Source: JANQJA01 sp047947185
GTDB lineage: Bacteria; Pseudomonadota; Gammaproteobacteria; Pseudomonadales; Azotimanducaceae
DNA length: 64,000 nucleotides
Assembly: GCA_047947185.1 (NCBI GenBank)
Contig: CP170502.1
Coordinates: 3,720,001-3,784,000 of the forward strand
Direction of reading: 5' to 3'
The position numbers were made by a program, and so were the translations under genes. The notes under the pieces were generated by a model that had not been told where the DNA came from, did not search any database, and saw only the letters and a list, made by a program, of their open reading frames with translations. Shown piece by piece: positions 51,594 through 61,474 of this stretch (its first letter is position 1; each line of letters opens with the position of its first letter).

Positions 51594-52802
51594 ATGGACA
51601 AATTGCTTGAGGGGATTCGAATCCTCGATTTTACCCACGTACATGCGGGACCGCTGTGTACCTACCAACTGGCGCTGATGGGCGCGGATGTCATCAAAAT
51701 AGAGTCGATTGACGGCGGTGACCAGATGCGCAGCATGGGGACACAGCTTGAGCCTGGAATTTCAGCGGGCTTTTTGGGCCAGAACGCCAGCAAGCGGTCG
51801 CTGGCGATTGATCTCAAAGCTGCGAATGGCCTGTCCATTGTGCAGAAGTTGACGGGAACGGCTGACGTGGTTGTCATCAACATGCGACCCGGTACCAGCG
51901 AACGCCTGGGGATAGATTACGACAGTCTTACGGCTTACCGACCCGACCTGGTTTATTGCGCCATTTCAGGCTACGGCCAACATGGGCCAGAGAGTGATCG
52001 ACCAGCATTTGATCACCTGATTCAAGGCGAGTCAGGTATGTTCCTTGCGACGGGCACCGAGACGCAACCTGTCAGGGTGGGTTTTGCCATTGCGGATTCA
52101 GGTACTGCCGTCATTGCCAGCTCCGCAATTTGTGCAGCCCTGTTCCGTCGTCAGAGAACGGGCAAGGGGGCAATGCTGGATGTATCCATGCTGGAATCAA
52201 GCGTTGCACTGATGGGTCTGCACTACTACAACCTGCTTGCGACAGGCCAGGTTGGGCCCAGAGTGGGACCAGACCCGCTTGCAGCCAGTGGTTCAGCAGG
52301 TACCTTCCTGACCGCAGATGACCAATACCTGATGGTAAACGCCAACAGTTTTCGCCTGTTTGAGCGGCTTGCAGCAGCACTGGGGCGCAAGGATATCCTT
52401 GAAAATCCAAAATTCAGCACGCCTGCCGCGGCCCACGAGAATCGTACCCAGCTGCGAGCCCTGCTGGCAGGTATTTTCAGTACCAACACGGCGGCCTATT
52501 GGGACAGTTTGTTGCGTGAGGGTGGTGTGCCTGCCGGCTATGCCAAGTCGGGAGAAGCGGTGTTGGCCAATGCGCAGTTTGGCCATCGAAAGACGTTGAC
52601 GGAGCTTGCCGATGTGCCGGGCATGGAAAACGGTCTGCTCAGGTTTCTGGGTGCAGGTTTCCTCGTGGACGAGCAGCCTGCGGTGCCGTCCTCGCCACCG
52701 CCCCGATTGGGAGAGCATACGGGCGAGATACTCGGCGAACTGGGACTGGGGGACGAGGAGTGCCGAGCGCTGCAGGCCAAAGGGGTTGTCCTGCAGGGAT
52801 GA
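51594..52802 (+). CDS. CaiB/BaiF family (class III) CoA-transferase
   Basis: A 402-aa protein with the interlocked family III fold. The N-terminus 'LLEGIRILDFTHVHAGPLCTYQLALMGADVIKIESIDGGDQMR' is typical, and D140 in 'PAFDHLIQGESGM' aligns with the catalytic Asp that forms the acyl anhydride. It moves CoA between carboxylic acids. The LLM oxidoreductase gene follows 72 bp downstream on the same strand, so both may act on the same catabolic substrate, which is not known. Confidence 0.93.
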   Translation: MDKLLEGIRILDFTHVHAGPLCTYQLALMGADVIKIESIDGGDQMRSMGTQLEPGISAGFLGQNASKRSLAIDLKAANGLSIVQKLTGTADVVVINMRPGTSERLGIDYDSLTAYRPDLVYCAISGYGQHGPESDRPAFDHLIQGESGMFLATGTETQPVRVGFAIADSGTAVIASSAICAALFRRQRTGKGAMLDVSMLESSVALMGLHYYNLLATGQVGPRVGPDPLAASGSAGTFLTADDQYLMVNANSFRLFERLAAALGRKDILENPKFSTPAAAHENRTQLRALLAGIFSTNTAAYWDSLLREGGVPAGYAKSGEAVLANAQFGHRKTLTELADVPGMENGLLRFLGAGFLVDEQPAVPSSPPPRLGEHTGEILGELGLGDEECRALQAKGVVLQG

Positions 52803-52874
52803 CCCGGGTCGTGGGATTGGCGGCGGGCTTTGCGGTATGCTTGGTCAATCGATCACGGGAGAGACTCTGGAAAA

Positions 52875-53927
52875 ATGAAAACAGCAATTGGAATTGGCAG
52901 TGCCTATTACAACGGTGAAGACTGGGACCAACTGGTTGAATACACGGTAGCCGCCGACAGGATGGGTGTGGACTATGTCTGGTCCGCTGAGGCCTGGGGG
53001 ATGGACGCTGTTGTGCCGCTGGCTTTTATTGCGGCCAGGACAGAAAAGATCAAGTTGGGTACCGGCATTATGCAGATCAGTTCGCGCGTACCGCCAATGA
53101 TCGCCATGACAGCCCAGAGCCTCGCCACTGTCTCCAACAACCGGTTTGTACTGGGTCTTGGTGTTAGCGGGCCGCAGGTGGTGGAAGGCCTGCATGGTGC
53201 GGCATTCGCGCACCCGCTGGGGCGTTTGCGCGAATGTGTTGAGATCATTCGCCTGGGGCTTGCCAGCGAACGTGTTCAGTACCAGGGTAAACACTACGTG
53301 CTGCCCCGGCCCGGCGGGGAAGGCAAACCCATCAGGCTCTCCCAGCCACCGCGTAAGGACCTGCCCATCTACCTGGCGACCCTGGGTCCCAAATCCCTGG
53401 AAATGACCGGCGAGATTGCGAACGGCTGGCTGGGTACGTCTTTTATACCCGAGATGGCAGACGTCTTTCTTGAGCCCATGAAGAAGGGACTGGCAAAATC
53501 GGGCCGCACCCTGGCGGACATCGATATCCAGGTGGGTGGCAGCTTCGAGATCAGCAACAATGTAGAGGCCCTGATCGACGCACGCCGCCCTGCTATGGCC
53601 TTTACGCTGGGCGGCATGGGCAGTGCCGAGACCAACTTCTACAACGACGCCTTCAAGCGCGCGGGTTATGAAGAGGCAGCTGTGAAGGTTCAGTCTCTCT
53701 GGGTGGACGGCAAGAAAGAAGAAGCCATTCGTGCCGTGCCTGATGAAATGGTACTCAAGACCAGCCTGATTGGCACCGAGGACATGGTGCGCGAACGGCT
53801 GCGTGCTTATCGCGATGCGGGTGTAACCACCATGCGGCTTTCCACGGGTGGCAAGGACTGGAAAGAGCGTACCCAGAGCCTTGAAGTTGCCCTGGATCTG
53901 GTCCGCAGTGAGGCTTCAGGCTGGTAG
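52875..53927 (+). CDS. LLM-class oxidoreductase (luciferase-like), gene 1
   Basis: A 350-aa TIM-barrel protein of the luciferase-like monooxygenase/F420-dependent family. It starts 'MKTAIGIGSAYYNGEDWDQLVEYTVAADRMG' and has 'RTEKIKLGTGIMQISSRVPPMIAMTAQSLATVSNNRFVLGLGVSGPQVVEG', the conserved barrel strand with the non-prolyl cis-peptide region. The ATG at 52875 (GGAAAA upstream) matches the family N-terminus. The cofactor may be FMN or F420; no F420 biosynthesis gene is present in the window. Confidence 0.9.
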   Translation: MKTAIGIGSAYYNGEDWDQLVEYTVAADRMGVDYVWSAEAWGMDAVVPLAFIAARTEKIKLGTGIMQISSRVPPMIAMTAQSLATVSNNRFVLGLGVSGPQVVEGLHGAAFAHPLGRLRECVEIIRLGLASERVQYQGKHYVLPRPGGEGKPIRLSQPPRKDLPIYLATLGPKSLEMTGEIANGWLGTSFIPEMADVFLEPMKKGLAKSGRTLADIDIQVGGSFEISNNVEALIDARRPAMAFTLGGMGSAETNFYNDAFKRAGYEEAAVKVQSLWVDGKKEEAIRAVPDEMVLKTSLIGTEDMVRERLRAYRDAGVTTMRLSTGGKDWKERTQSLEVALDLVRSEASGW

Positions 53928-53997
53928 CCTGATTGCCTTCCGGCAGGCTCATCGCCGCCGCTTTCAGTCGTTGCCCGGAAGACTCCGCAGGCGCACT

Positions 53998-55014
53998 TCA
54001 CGAATCCTGTGAAGGGCACCCCTGGCCGGTCAGTTCCGCCAGCAGATCCGGCGGCGTATCAGGGGGCATGCTGATGACGTCAGTCAATCCGCCAAAGTGT
54101 TCTTCGATACGCTGCTTGATTTCATCAAAGCGGCCCACAGCGGTAAACAGGCGCACCACATCATCGCTGATTTCGCCTGTCATGGCGTCCCACTCACCTT
54201 TTTTTGCCATCTCGTTGAGCTTGTGGCCCAGGTCCTGAAGCCCGTGTACTTCGAACACCGGCCAGTAGGATGGCGTTGAGCCGTAGAAGCCAATGCGTGT
54301 CCTGACCCAATTGAACATCTTCTCCACGGACTCATCGTCTTCACCTGTGGCAATAAACCCCCCGCCCGAAATCTCGAACTCATCCCGGGCCCGACCGACA
54401 CCCGCAAGGCCGCGTTCGAGGCGGGGAATAACAACCTCTTTGAGGTATTTCTGGGTACAAAACACGTGCAGCATCACGCCGTCACATTCTTCTGCGGCAA
54501 CCTTCATCATGGCGGGACCAACAGCCGCAATCTGGATGCGTGGCAGGGGACAGGCCAGTTTGGGTGGAGAGAAGTTTGGGGTCATAAGTGAAAGCTGGTA
54601 GTGCTCACCCTGGTAATTGAGCCGCGTGTCATTCTGCCAGCAATCCCAGATGGCGCGTACAGCCTGAACATATTCACGCAGGCGCGGTGCCGGTGCACTC
54701 CAGGGGACACCAAACCGGCGAACGTTGTGCCCTTTTACCTGGCTGCCCAGCCCCAGCGTAAAGCGTCCGTTGGAGGCTGCCTGCAAATCCCAACTGAGAC
54801 TGGCAGCGACGGTGGGACTGCGGGCAAACGCAATCGCAATACTTGTGCGCAGTTCAAGCCTGCTGGTCTGCGTTGCTGCGACGGCAAGCGGCAGGAACGC
54901 ATCATGCCGGTTCTCCTGGGTGGCAATACCGGTAAAACCCTGTGCTTCTGCCAGCTTTGCAGCCGGACCTACCTCACCCAGGTAATCGGTTGGTACCGAA
55001 GTCATCACTTTCAT
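53998..55014 (-). CDS. LLM-class oxidoreductase (luciferase-like), gene 2
   Basis: A 338-aa member of the same family as the convergent gene 1, with 'GIATQENRHDAFLPLAVAATQTSRLELRTSIAIAFARSPTVAASLSWDLQAASNGRFTLGLG'-type core divided over residues 35-95 and 'IQIAAVGPAMMKVAAEECDGVMLHVF' further on. The start at 55014 has GGAGAGG 7 nt upstream. The two genes face each other across a 70-bp gap, so they are separate units. Substrate unknown. Confidence 0.9.
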   Translation of the reverse strand: MKVMTSVPTDYLGEVGPAAKLAEAQGFTGIATQENRHDAFLPLAVAATQTSRLELRTSIAIAFARSPTVAASLSWDLQAASNGRFTLGLGSQVKGHNVRRFGVPWSAPAPRLREYVQAVRAIWDCWQNDTRLNYQGEHYQLSLMTPNFSPPKLACPLPRIQIAAVGPAMMKVAAEECDGVMLHVFCTQKYLKEVVIPRLERGLAGVGRARDEFEISGGGFIATGEDDESVEKMFNWVRTRIGFYGSTPSYWPVFEVHGLQDLGHKLNEMAKKGEWDAMTGEISDDVVRLFTAVGRFDEIKQRIEEHFGGLTDVISMPPDTPPDLLAELTGQGCPSQDS

Positions 55015-55178
55015 AGTATTCCTCTCCTGCCCCCTCCGGGCCCTGGACACCAAATCAATTCCCCGCCAGGCTGCCAGGACGCGGTGACCCGGCATGTTCA
55101 GTCATGTGCCAAATTTCCGTTCTTTCCTTGCATGCCTGCAGGGTAAACTAGCAACAGACTTTCAAGCTAGTACCGGGC

Positions 55179-56027
55179 ATGCAAACTGTTACCGCCGAAA
55201 GCTGGACCCACCTTCAGGAACTCCTGTTTGAAGGAAGCTGGAATGAGTCCATCAATCGTCACCGCGCACCTTTTGCCTACCGGGGCAGCAGCAACGCGGA
55301 CTTTGAGCTGAACACATCCCTGATGCGGCTGGGTGGTCCTTATCAGGACCTTGAAAAACACCTGCTGAGGAATTTTCGCAAGTATGCCCACAATATCGAG
55401 GAAAATACCGCAAATTCGATCTGGAACTGGCTGACTATCGCGCAGCATCATGGCCTGCCAACCAGGCTGCTGGACTGGTCCTACTCACCCCTGGTTGCGC
55501 TTCATTTCGCGACCGCAAACCTTGAGGCTTTTGAACAGGACGGGGCCGTGTGGAAGGTAAATTACCAGGATTGTGTGGCGCAGTTGCCACGCAAACTGCG
55601 GATGGCGCTGGACGAGGTGGGTGGCAACGTGTTTACGGTGGATATCCTTGCCGACACGGTGACGTCGCTGGAAGAATTTGACCTCATGTCGAGGGAAGAC
55701 TTTTTTATATTCCTCGAGCCGCAGTCCCTTGATGCCCGCATCGTCAACCAGTTTGCACTTTTCTCCATTGCCTCAAACGCAACACTCTCGCTGGACACAT
55801 TGCTGGCCCAGACCCGGGTGAGCACCCACAAAATTGTGATTCCAAAAGAAATCAAGTGGGAAGTTCGGGATCGGCTGGACCAGTCAAACATCACGGAACG
55901 AGTACTGTTCCCGGGTCTGGATGGTCTCTCGGCCTGGCTGAAGCGCCACTATGCACCGGTTGTACCCAGCACGGGCGTGGCAACACCTGATAACACACTG
56001 CCGTTTCCTAATCCCAAGACGCCGTGA
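55179..56027 (+). CDS. FRG domain-containing protein
   Basis: A 282-aa protein. The FRG motif is present as 'FAYRGSSNADFELNTSLMR' with the companion 'IAQHHGLPTRLLDWSYSPLVALHFAT', together spanning residues 28-110. The remaining 170 residues are unassigned. FRG domains occur in many stand-alone bacterial proteins and next to defence or toxin genes; the name comes from conserved Phe-Arg-Gly and the activity is not settled. No immunity or defence partner is adjacent here. The start at 55179 has only a weak ribosome site. Confidence 0.85.
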   Translation: MQTVTAESWTHLQELLFEGSWNESINRHRAPFAYRGSSNADFELNTSLMRLGGPYQDLEKHLLRNFRKYAHNIEENTANSIWNWLTIAQHHGLPTRLLDWSYSPLVALHFATANLEAFEQDGAVWKVNYQDCVAQLPRKLRMALDEVGGNVFTVDILADTVTSLEEFDLMSREDFFIFLEPQSLDARIVNQFALFSIASNATLSLDTLLAQTRVSTHKIVIPKEIKWEVRDRLDQSNITERVLFPGLDGLSAWLKRHYAPVVPSTGVATPDNTLPFPNPKTP

Positions 56028-56123
56028 GGCTCGCCACAAGGCTATTTATCCGGGCGTCTTCGCGGGACAGGAATTGAGCAGTTTGTTTCCTGGCTGGCGG
56101 GTGCGCCGTGGCCAGTTCTGCCT

Positions 56124-56381
56124 TTAACCGCCGGAGAGCGCCTGGACAATGACAATGTCCTCGGTGCCGGCGAGGGGGCGACGCAAGTCAAACTCCTGGG
56201 TGCCGTCGATGAATATCCTGATATGCGGTCGGATGTTGTCCTGCTCATCAATCATGCGAAAACGGATACCCTGGAACTGCCGATCAAGGTCCCTGAGCAC
56301 TGCATCTACAGAAGTGCCATCAGCGTTAACCTGCCGCGCCCCGGTGTAGGAGAGCAGGGGGGTAGGAATAAAGACCATCAC
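56124..56381 (-). CDS. MoaD/ThiS-like ubiquitin-fold protein with C-terminal Gly-Gly
   Basis: An 85-aa beta-grasp protein with the layout of MoaD/ThiS: 'VFIPTPLLSYTGARQVNADGTSVDAVLRDLDRQFQGI' at the front and the ending 'EDIVIVQALSGG'. The terminal Gly-Gly is the site activated and thiolated (or conjugated) in such proteins. Its ATG overlaps the stop of the BNR-repeat gene by 4 bp. No MoaE, ThiG or E1-like gene is near, so it may serve a process other than molybdopterin or thiamine synthesis. Confidence 0.88.
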   Translation of the reverse strand: MMVFIPTPLLSYTGARQVNADGTSVDAVLRDLDRQFQGIRFRMIDEQDNIRPHIRIFIDGTQEFDLRRPLAGTEDIVIVQALSGG

Positions 56382-57562
56382 TGGACTGTGCCGGCCTCAA
56401 CCGAATAAATTTCCGGCAGGTGTGCGGCCAGGCATCGCCAGGTCGTAGCGTCGTCTGTGCTGCCCCAGATCTCGCCGCTGGTGGTGCCAAAGTAGATACC
56501 GGCGGGATCAGCATGGTCGACGGCCAGGCACTGGCGTTTGACGGTAAACCAGCCTCGCTCAGGCAATCCCCGGTCGCGTCTGACCCAGCTTTGTCCGCCG
56601 TCACCTGTTTCGAACACCGCAGGTTTGCCTCCTGGGCTGGTGCGGGGCCAGACGTCAGTACCGTCCATGGGGATCACCCAGGCTCTTTGGGTATCACGCG
56701 GGTGCACGTTGATGACAAAACCGATATCACCCACATCTTCGGGCATGTTCTGCCCGATCCGCTCCCAGACATTCGCCGGTCGTTCAAGCCGATAGATACC
56801 ACAGTGGTTCTGCTGGTAGAGGATATCGGGGTTCGCGGGGTGCATCACAACACAATGGGGGTCATGCTCACTGCCAACCTCCCGCCAGTGCAGGCTGCCG
56901 GGCGGCCGCTCCATACCCTCTTCACCGGGCTGTGGGTCCGCGAGTGCGGTTGCCATGCCACGATTAAGGGGTGACCAGCTTGCACCGTGATCAAGTGTTT
57001 CCCAGATGCCGCCACCCGACAGGCCAAAGTACATGTGGCTGGCATCCCGCGGATCAACGAGAATCGAGTGCAGTACGGGGCCATCAGGTGTGCCCGCCTG
57101 CACATCTTCGGTACGCTCTGAGAATTCGGGGTGGTCATTGAAACCGCGAACACTCTCCCAGCGTTGGCCACCGTCTGTGCTGACCCACAACGACTGGGGT
57201 GAGGTGCCCGCAAAAAAAGTGCCGGGTTCTGTTGCGTGCCCGGGTGCCAGGAAAAATGTGTGGCTGACAACCTTGCCGGTTTGACCACTGGGCGCCTTGT
57301 CGAAAGCCGGGGGTTGCTCGGCTTCACGCCAGGTGAGGCCTGCATCTTCCGAACGGAAAATGGTTGGGCCCAGGTGCCCTGTGCGGGCGGCAACAAGCAG
57401 GGTTCTGCCATCCCTGGGGTCGAGTATGGCGTGATTGATGATGTGTCCCAGAAAGCCGGGTTCAGATAGCCGCCACTGGTCGCGGTCCTGGTCAGGCGAG
57501 AGGAAGAAGAGCCCCTTACGGGTTGCTATTACGAGGACATGTCCGGCGCTTAACTGTTCCAT
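56378..57562 (-). CDS. BNR/sialidase-like beta-propeller protein
   Basis: A 394-aa beta-propeller with repeated Asp-box-like motifs: 'FRSEDAGLTWREAE', 'WVSTDGGQRWESV', 'WETLDHGASWSPLN', 'FETGDGGQSWVRRD' and 'WGSTDDATTWRCLA'. There is no signal peptide, so unlike secreted sialidases it should be cytosolic. It is translationally coupled to the MoaD-like gene. I know of no established function for this pairing. Exo-glycosidase activity should not be assumed, since the catalytic residues of sialidases are not evident. Confidence 0.88.
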   Translation of the reverse strand: MEQLSAGHVLVIATRKGLFFLSPDQDRDQWRLSEPGFLGHIINHAILDPRDGRTLLVAARTGHLGPTIFRSEDAGLTWREAEQPPAFDKAPSGQTGKVVSHTFFLAPGHATEPGTFFAGTSPQSLWVSTDGGQRWESVRGFNDHPEFSERTEDVQAGTPDGPVLHSILVDPRDASHMYFGLSGGGIWETLDHGASWSPLNRGMATALADPQPGEEGMERPPGSLHWREVGSEHDPHCVVMHPANPDILYQQNHCGIYRLERPANVWERIGQNMPEDVGDIGFVINVHPRDTQRAWVIPMDGTDVWPRTSPGGKPAVFETGDGGQSWVRRDRGLPERGWFTVKRQCLAVDHADPAGIYFGTTSGEIWGSTDDATTWRCLAAHLPEIYSVEAGTVQ

Positions 57563-57716
57563 GGGTCAAAACCCTTTTTTTTACTGCCCAGTCTACCCAC
57601 AACCCGGGCATCTTGCCTATATCCCGGGCGCGAACTTTTGCCACCATTGCCCCCGACATTTCAGTACACTGTCGGCGCGAAACAAGCATTTACAGCGAAA
57701 ACGAGGGAGATTTGTT

Positions 57717-60700
57717 ATGGCGTTCAGGTCACTGTTGATTGCCAACCGTGGAGAAATTGCAATCAGGATTGCCCGCGCAGCGGCAGACCTGGGAATTCGG
57801 TCTGTCGCGGTTTATTCCGAGGATGATGCAAACAGCCTGCACCTGCGCGCGTCGGACGCCTGTCATGCGCTGGCGGGTTCAGGGGCACTGGCCTATCTGG
57901 ATATGGATGCTGTAATCGAAGCGGCGATCGCCAACGATTGCGACGCCATTCACCCCGGCTATGGATTCCTCTCGGAGCAGGCAGCGTTTGCCGCAAAGTG
58001 TGAGGCGGCAGGGATAACCTTTGTTGGTCCGCGCGTTTCTCACCTCGAGCTGTTTGGTGACAAGGCGAGGGCGCGCGCTGCGGCAGTTCGCGCTGAAGTG
58101 CCGGTATTGCGTGGTCTTGATCATGCCGTAACACTGGACGAGGCGCGGGCATTTCTCGACTCGTTGGGAGAAGGGGGCGCAATCATTATCAAGGCCATTG
58201 CTGGTGGTGGTGGACGTGGCACAGCCGCGGTGACTGATCCTGCTGAACTTGAAAAAACTTATGACCGTTGCAAACGGGAGGCAAAAGCGTCTTTTGGTGT
58301 GGAAGACGTCTATGTGGAGGAATTTGTACCGCGGGCGCGCCACGTTGAGGTGCAAATACTGGGAGATCTCGCTGGCAATGTGGCTCACCTGGGTGAACGT
58401 GAGTGCAGCATTCAGCGCCGTAACCAGAAAGTGATTGAGATTGCGCCGGCACCGGGCCTGGCCGAGGATATGCGACAACAGATTATCGCAGCGGCTCTGA
58501 GGTTCGCGCGGACAGAAGCCTACACCAACCTGGGCACCTTTGAGTTTCTGGTTGACGTCTCGGATCGTCCGGGTGCCCAGCCTTTTGTGTTTATTGAAGC
58601 CAACGCCAGGCTGCAGGTTGAACACACGGTCACGGAAGAGGTGACCGGGGTTGACCTGGTGCAAACGCAAATTTCCCTTGCGGACGGACAGACGCTCGCC
58701 GACCTGGGGCTGGATAAGGAAATTGTGCCCCGTGGGTTTGCCATTCAGTCGCGGGTCAATCTTGAAACCATCAAGCCAAATGGTCGGGTACTGCCGGCCA
58801 GCGGCACCTTCTCAGTCTATGAGCCGCCATCCGGTCCCGGTATCCGGGTTGACGGGTTTGGTTATGCAGGCTACCAGACCAGTACAGCATTCGATTCCCT
58901 GCTGGCGAAGGTAATTGCCCATTCTCCCTCGCCAGACTTTGCAGGCGCGGTCCGGCGTGCCATCAGGGCACTGTCAGAGTTTCGCCTGGTCGGGGTTTCG
59001 ACCAACGTCGAGTTTCTCAGGAATGTGCTAGGTCATGCTGACCTGCTGGCGCAGCAGGTGCATACGCGCTGGGTTGATGATCATTTTGTCGAGTTGGCGG
59101 CTGTACCTGAAGCGGCGATGGCGCAGCCGGCGCCAAAAGCTGACGGTTTTGCCGGGGCGCGGGTTGATACGCGTGATCCACTTGCGCTTTTCTCCCATGA
59201 TGCCGAGGTCAAGGCGGCAAAAGCCGCGGACAGCCAGGCCCAGGCCTCAGCGGCAAGCGGCCCGGGCGGATCATCCGGCGTCGGCTCGCCGATCCAGGGC
59301 ACTATCGTCTCCATTGACGTGGCCATTGATGATGAGGTCCGGGCGGGTCAGCAGGTTGCCGTGGTGGAAGCCATGAAAATGGAGCACGTCATTGCCGCGG
59401 CTTTTGACGGGGTTGTACGGGAAATCTCCATGTCAGCCGGTGAAGTTGTGCGCGAGGGATTTCCCATTGTCTTTATCGAGCCGGCTGAAGTTTCCGTGGC
59501 ATCGGTGTCTGCAGCCGAGGCGATTGATCCGGATTACATCAGGCCGGATCTGGCCGAGAACATTGCCCGCCATGCCTATAGGTTGGACGAAAATCGCGTC
59601 GAGGCAGTAGAGAAGCGCCGTGCCAGGGGCTATCGCATGCCGCGCGAGAACATTGCCGAGTTGGTTGATGAAGGCTCATTCAAGGAATATTGGCCCCTGG
59701 TGGTGGCGAAGCAGCACACCCGTTTTGACATGGAGACGCTTCGCCGGCAAACGCCGGGTGATGGTGTAGTGGCCGGCATTGGCACCATCAACGCCAACCT
59801 CTTTGGTGAAGAGGCTGCCCGTGCCATGGTTGTACATTATGACTACACGGTGCTGGCGGGAACCCAGGGCGGGCGCAACCACTACAAACAGGACCGCATG
59901 TTTGAACTGGCGGAAAGATTCCGCATACCGCTGGTGCTGTTTGGTGAAGGTGGTGGCGGCCGGCCGGGCGACGATCCCAGCGGGCCCCGGGTAGCGTTCG
60001 ATACGGATACCTTTACGCAGTTCTCGAAGCTAAGCGGCCTGGTGCCCCTGGTGTGTGTGGTGAATGGCCGGACCTTTGCAGGTAACACCGCCCTGGTTGC
60101 GGCCTGTGATGTGATTATTGCAACCGAGGGGTCAACCCTCGCGATGGGTGGCCCTGCCATGATTGAGGGTGGGGGACTGGGCATCTACACGCCCGAGGAA
60201 GTGGGCCCCATGTCATTCCAGGTACCCAATGGTGTGGTGGATATCCTCGTCAAGGATGAAGCCACTGCAGTCCAGGTCGCCAAACAATACCTGTCCTACT
60301 TCCAGGGGGCGGTTCAGGAATGGGAGGCCCCGGACCAGCGACCGCTTCGCCATGTGATCCCGGAAAACCGACTGCGGCTCTACGATATGCGGGAAATCAT
60401 CCGCACCATTGCTGACCGGGATTCTGTGCTGGAAATTCGTGAAAAGTTTGGGGTCGGCGTCATCACGGCGTTTATCCGGGTGGAAGGACGGCCCATGGGG
60501 GTTATCGCCAACAATCCACACCACCTTGCGGGCGCCATTGACTCTGACGGTGCTGACAAGGGCGCGCGCTTCATGCAATTGTGTGATGCGTTTGATATCC
60601 CCATTCTCAGCCTGATGGATTGTCCCGGCATCATGGTAGGTCCGGATGTTGAGAAAACTGCGCTGGTGCGACATTCCGTGCGGATGTTCAACGTGGGTGC

Positions 60701-61094
60701 GAATATCACCACGCCGCTGTTTGGTGTCATCGTGCGCAAGGCCTACGGATTGGGGGTGCAGGCAATGTGTGGCGCCAGTGCGTTAGTCGGGTTTTTCACC
60801 GTTGCCTGGCCCACGGCGGAGTTCGCCGGCATGAATATCGAAGGGTCAGTTAAACTGGGTTATCGCAAGGAACTGGCGGCCATTGAAGATCCAGAAGAAA
60901 GACGCAAGGAGTTTGAGCGTAGGGTTGAGCGCGCTTATGAAAGTGCCCGTGCTGTCAATGCGAGTGTCGGTGGCGGTCTGGATGACGTGATTGACCCGGC
61001 TGATACCCGTGACTGGATTGCCAAGAGCCTGAAGCGGGTTCCGCCGGTGCCGGCCCGGACGCACAAGAAGTATCCGTACATCGACCCATGGTAG
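57717..61094 (+). CDS. Single-chain, multidomain acyl-CoA carboxylase (long-chain type)
   Basis: A 1125-aa protein that combines in one chain a biotin carboxylase (about 1-450: 'LLIANRGEIAIRIARAA', 'KAIAGGGGRGTAAV', 'FIEANARLQVEHTVTEE'), a linker, a biotinyl domain with K554 in 'VVEAMKMEH', and a full carboxyltransferase (about 640-1110: 'GEGGGGRPGDDPSGPR', 'GASALVGFFTVAWPTAEFAGMNIEGSVKLGYRKEL'). This order matches the single-chain long-chain acyl-CoA carboxylases described from mycobacteria and some proteobacteria. The start at 57717 sits exactly at the family N-terminus after GGGAGA; longer upstream frame is unsupported. It is distinct from the two-subunit carboxylase at 7-10.7 kb. Confidence 0.93.
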   Translation: MAFRSLLIANRGEIAIRIARAAADLGIRSVAVYSEDDANSLHLRASDACHALAGSGALAYLDMDAVIEAAIANDCDAIHPGYGFLSEQAAFAAKCEAAGITFVGPRVSHLELFGDKARARAAAVRAEVPVLRGLDHAVTLDEARAFLDSLGEGGAIIIKAIAGGGGRGTAAVTDPAELEKTYDRCKREAKASFGVEDVYVEEFVPRARHVEVQILGDLAGNVAHLGERECSIQRRNQKVIEIAPAPGLAEDMRQQIIAAALRFARTEAYTNLGTFEFLVDVSDRPGAQPFVFIEANARLQVEHTVTEEVTGVDLVQTQISLADGQTLADLGLDKEIVPRGFAIQSRVNLETIKPNGRVLPASGTFSVYEPPSGPGIRVDGFGYAGYQTSTAFDSLLAKVIAHSPSPDFAGAVRRAIRALSEFRLVGVSTNVEFLRNVLGHADLLAQQVHTRWVDDHFVELAAVPEAAMAQPAPKADGFAGARVDTRDPLALFSHDAEVKAAKAADSQAQASAASGPGGSSGVGSPIQGTIVSIDVAIDDEVRAGQQVAVVEAMKMEHVIAAAFDGVVREISMSAGEVVREGFPIVFIEPAEVSVASVSAAEAIDPDYIRPDLAENIARHAYRLDENRVEAVEKRRARGYRMPRENIAELVDEGSFKEYWPLVVAKQHTRFDMETLRRQTPGDGVVAGIGTINANLFGEEAARAMVVHYDYTVLAGTQGGRNHYKQDRMFELAERFRIPLVLFGEGGGGRPGDDPSGPRVAFDTDTFTQFSKLSGLVPLVCVVNGRTFAGNTALVAACDVIIATEGSTLAMGGPAMIEGGGLGIYTPEEVGPMSFQVPNGVVDILVKDEATAVQVAKQYLSYFQGAVQEWEAPDQRPLRHVIPENRLRLYDMREIIRTIADRDSVLEIREKFGVGVITAFIRVEGRPMGVIANNPHHLAGAIDSDGADKGARFMQLCDAFDIPILSLMDCPGIMVGPDVEKTALVRHSVRMFNVGANITTPLFGVIVRKAYGLGVQAMCGASALVGFFTVAWPTAEFAGMNIEGSVKLGYRKELAAIEDPEERRKEFERRVERAYESARAVNASVGGGLDDVIDPADTRDWIAKSLKRVPPVPARTHKKYPYIDPW

Positions 61095-61474
61095 TCGAGC
61101 CGCGCATTGTAACCAGAGAAACTGCATCTACAGTAAGAAGGTGTTCTCGCCCCCTGGTGATAGCGGCGCTTGCCTGTGCTCCGGCAGTCGCATCAGCGTC
61201 GGATTATAGTTCGCTGATCTTCTCCCTGCTGGAAGTCCCCATGTTGATCGTGACTTGTATTGCGGTTGCCTTCTGCTTCTCGGCGCCCCGTGGCGGATTG
61301 TGGTTTGCCGCACTGGTGCTGTTGGTCAACCTGGTTGCGCTTGGCTGGGGTTCAGGATCGGGGTACACGGACGTTGGCGGATACCTGCTGGTTGTTTCGG
61401 CGATGCTGCAGGCATTTGGCATTCTGGTGGCAACAAAACGCCTGGAGCAACAGCGCAAGCGCAGCAGCGACTAA
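61088..61474 (+). CDS. Small integral membrane protein of unknown function
   Basis: A 128-aa protein with four hydrophobic segments (about 23-40, 46-66, 71-89, 97-113) and a basic C-terminus ('KRLEQQRKRSSD'). It overlaps the end of the carboxylase gene by 7 bp and is probably co-translated with it. No family is recognised. It converges on the deoxynucleoside kinase gene. Confidence 0.6.
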   Translation: MVVEPRIVTRETASTVRRCSRPLVIAALACAPAVASASDYSSLIFSLLEVPMLIVTCIAVAFCFSAPRGGLWFAALVLLVNLVALGWGSGSGYTDVGGYLLVVSAMLQAFGILVATKRLEQQRKRSSD

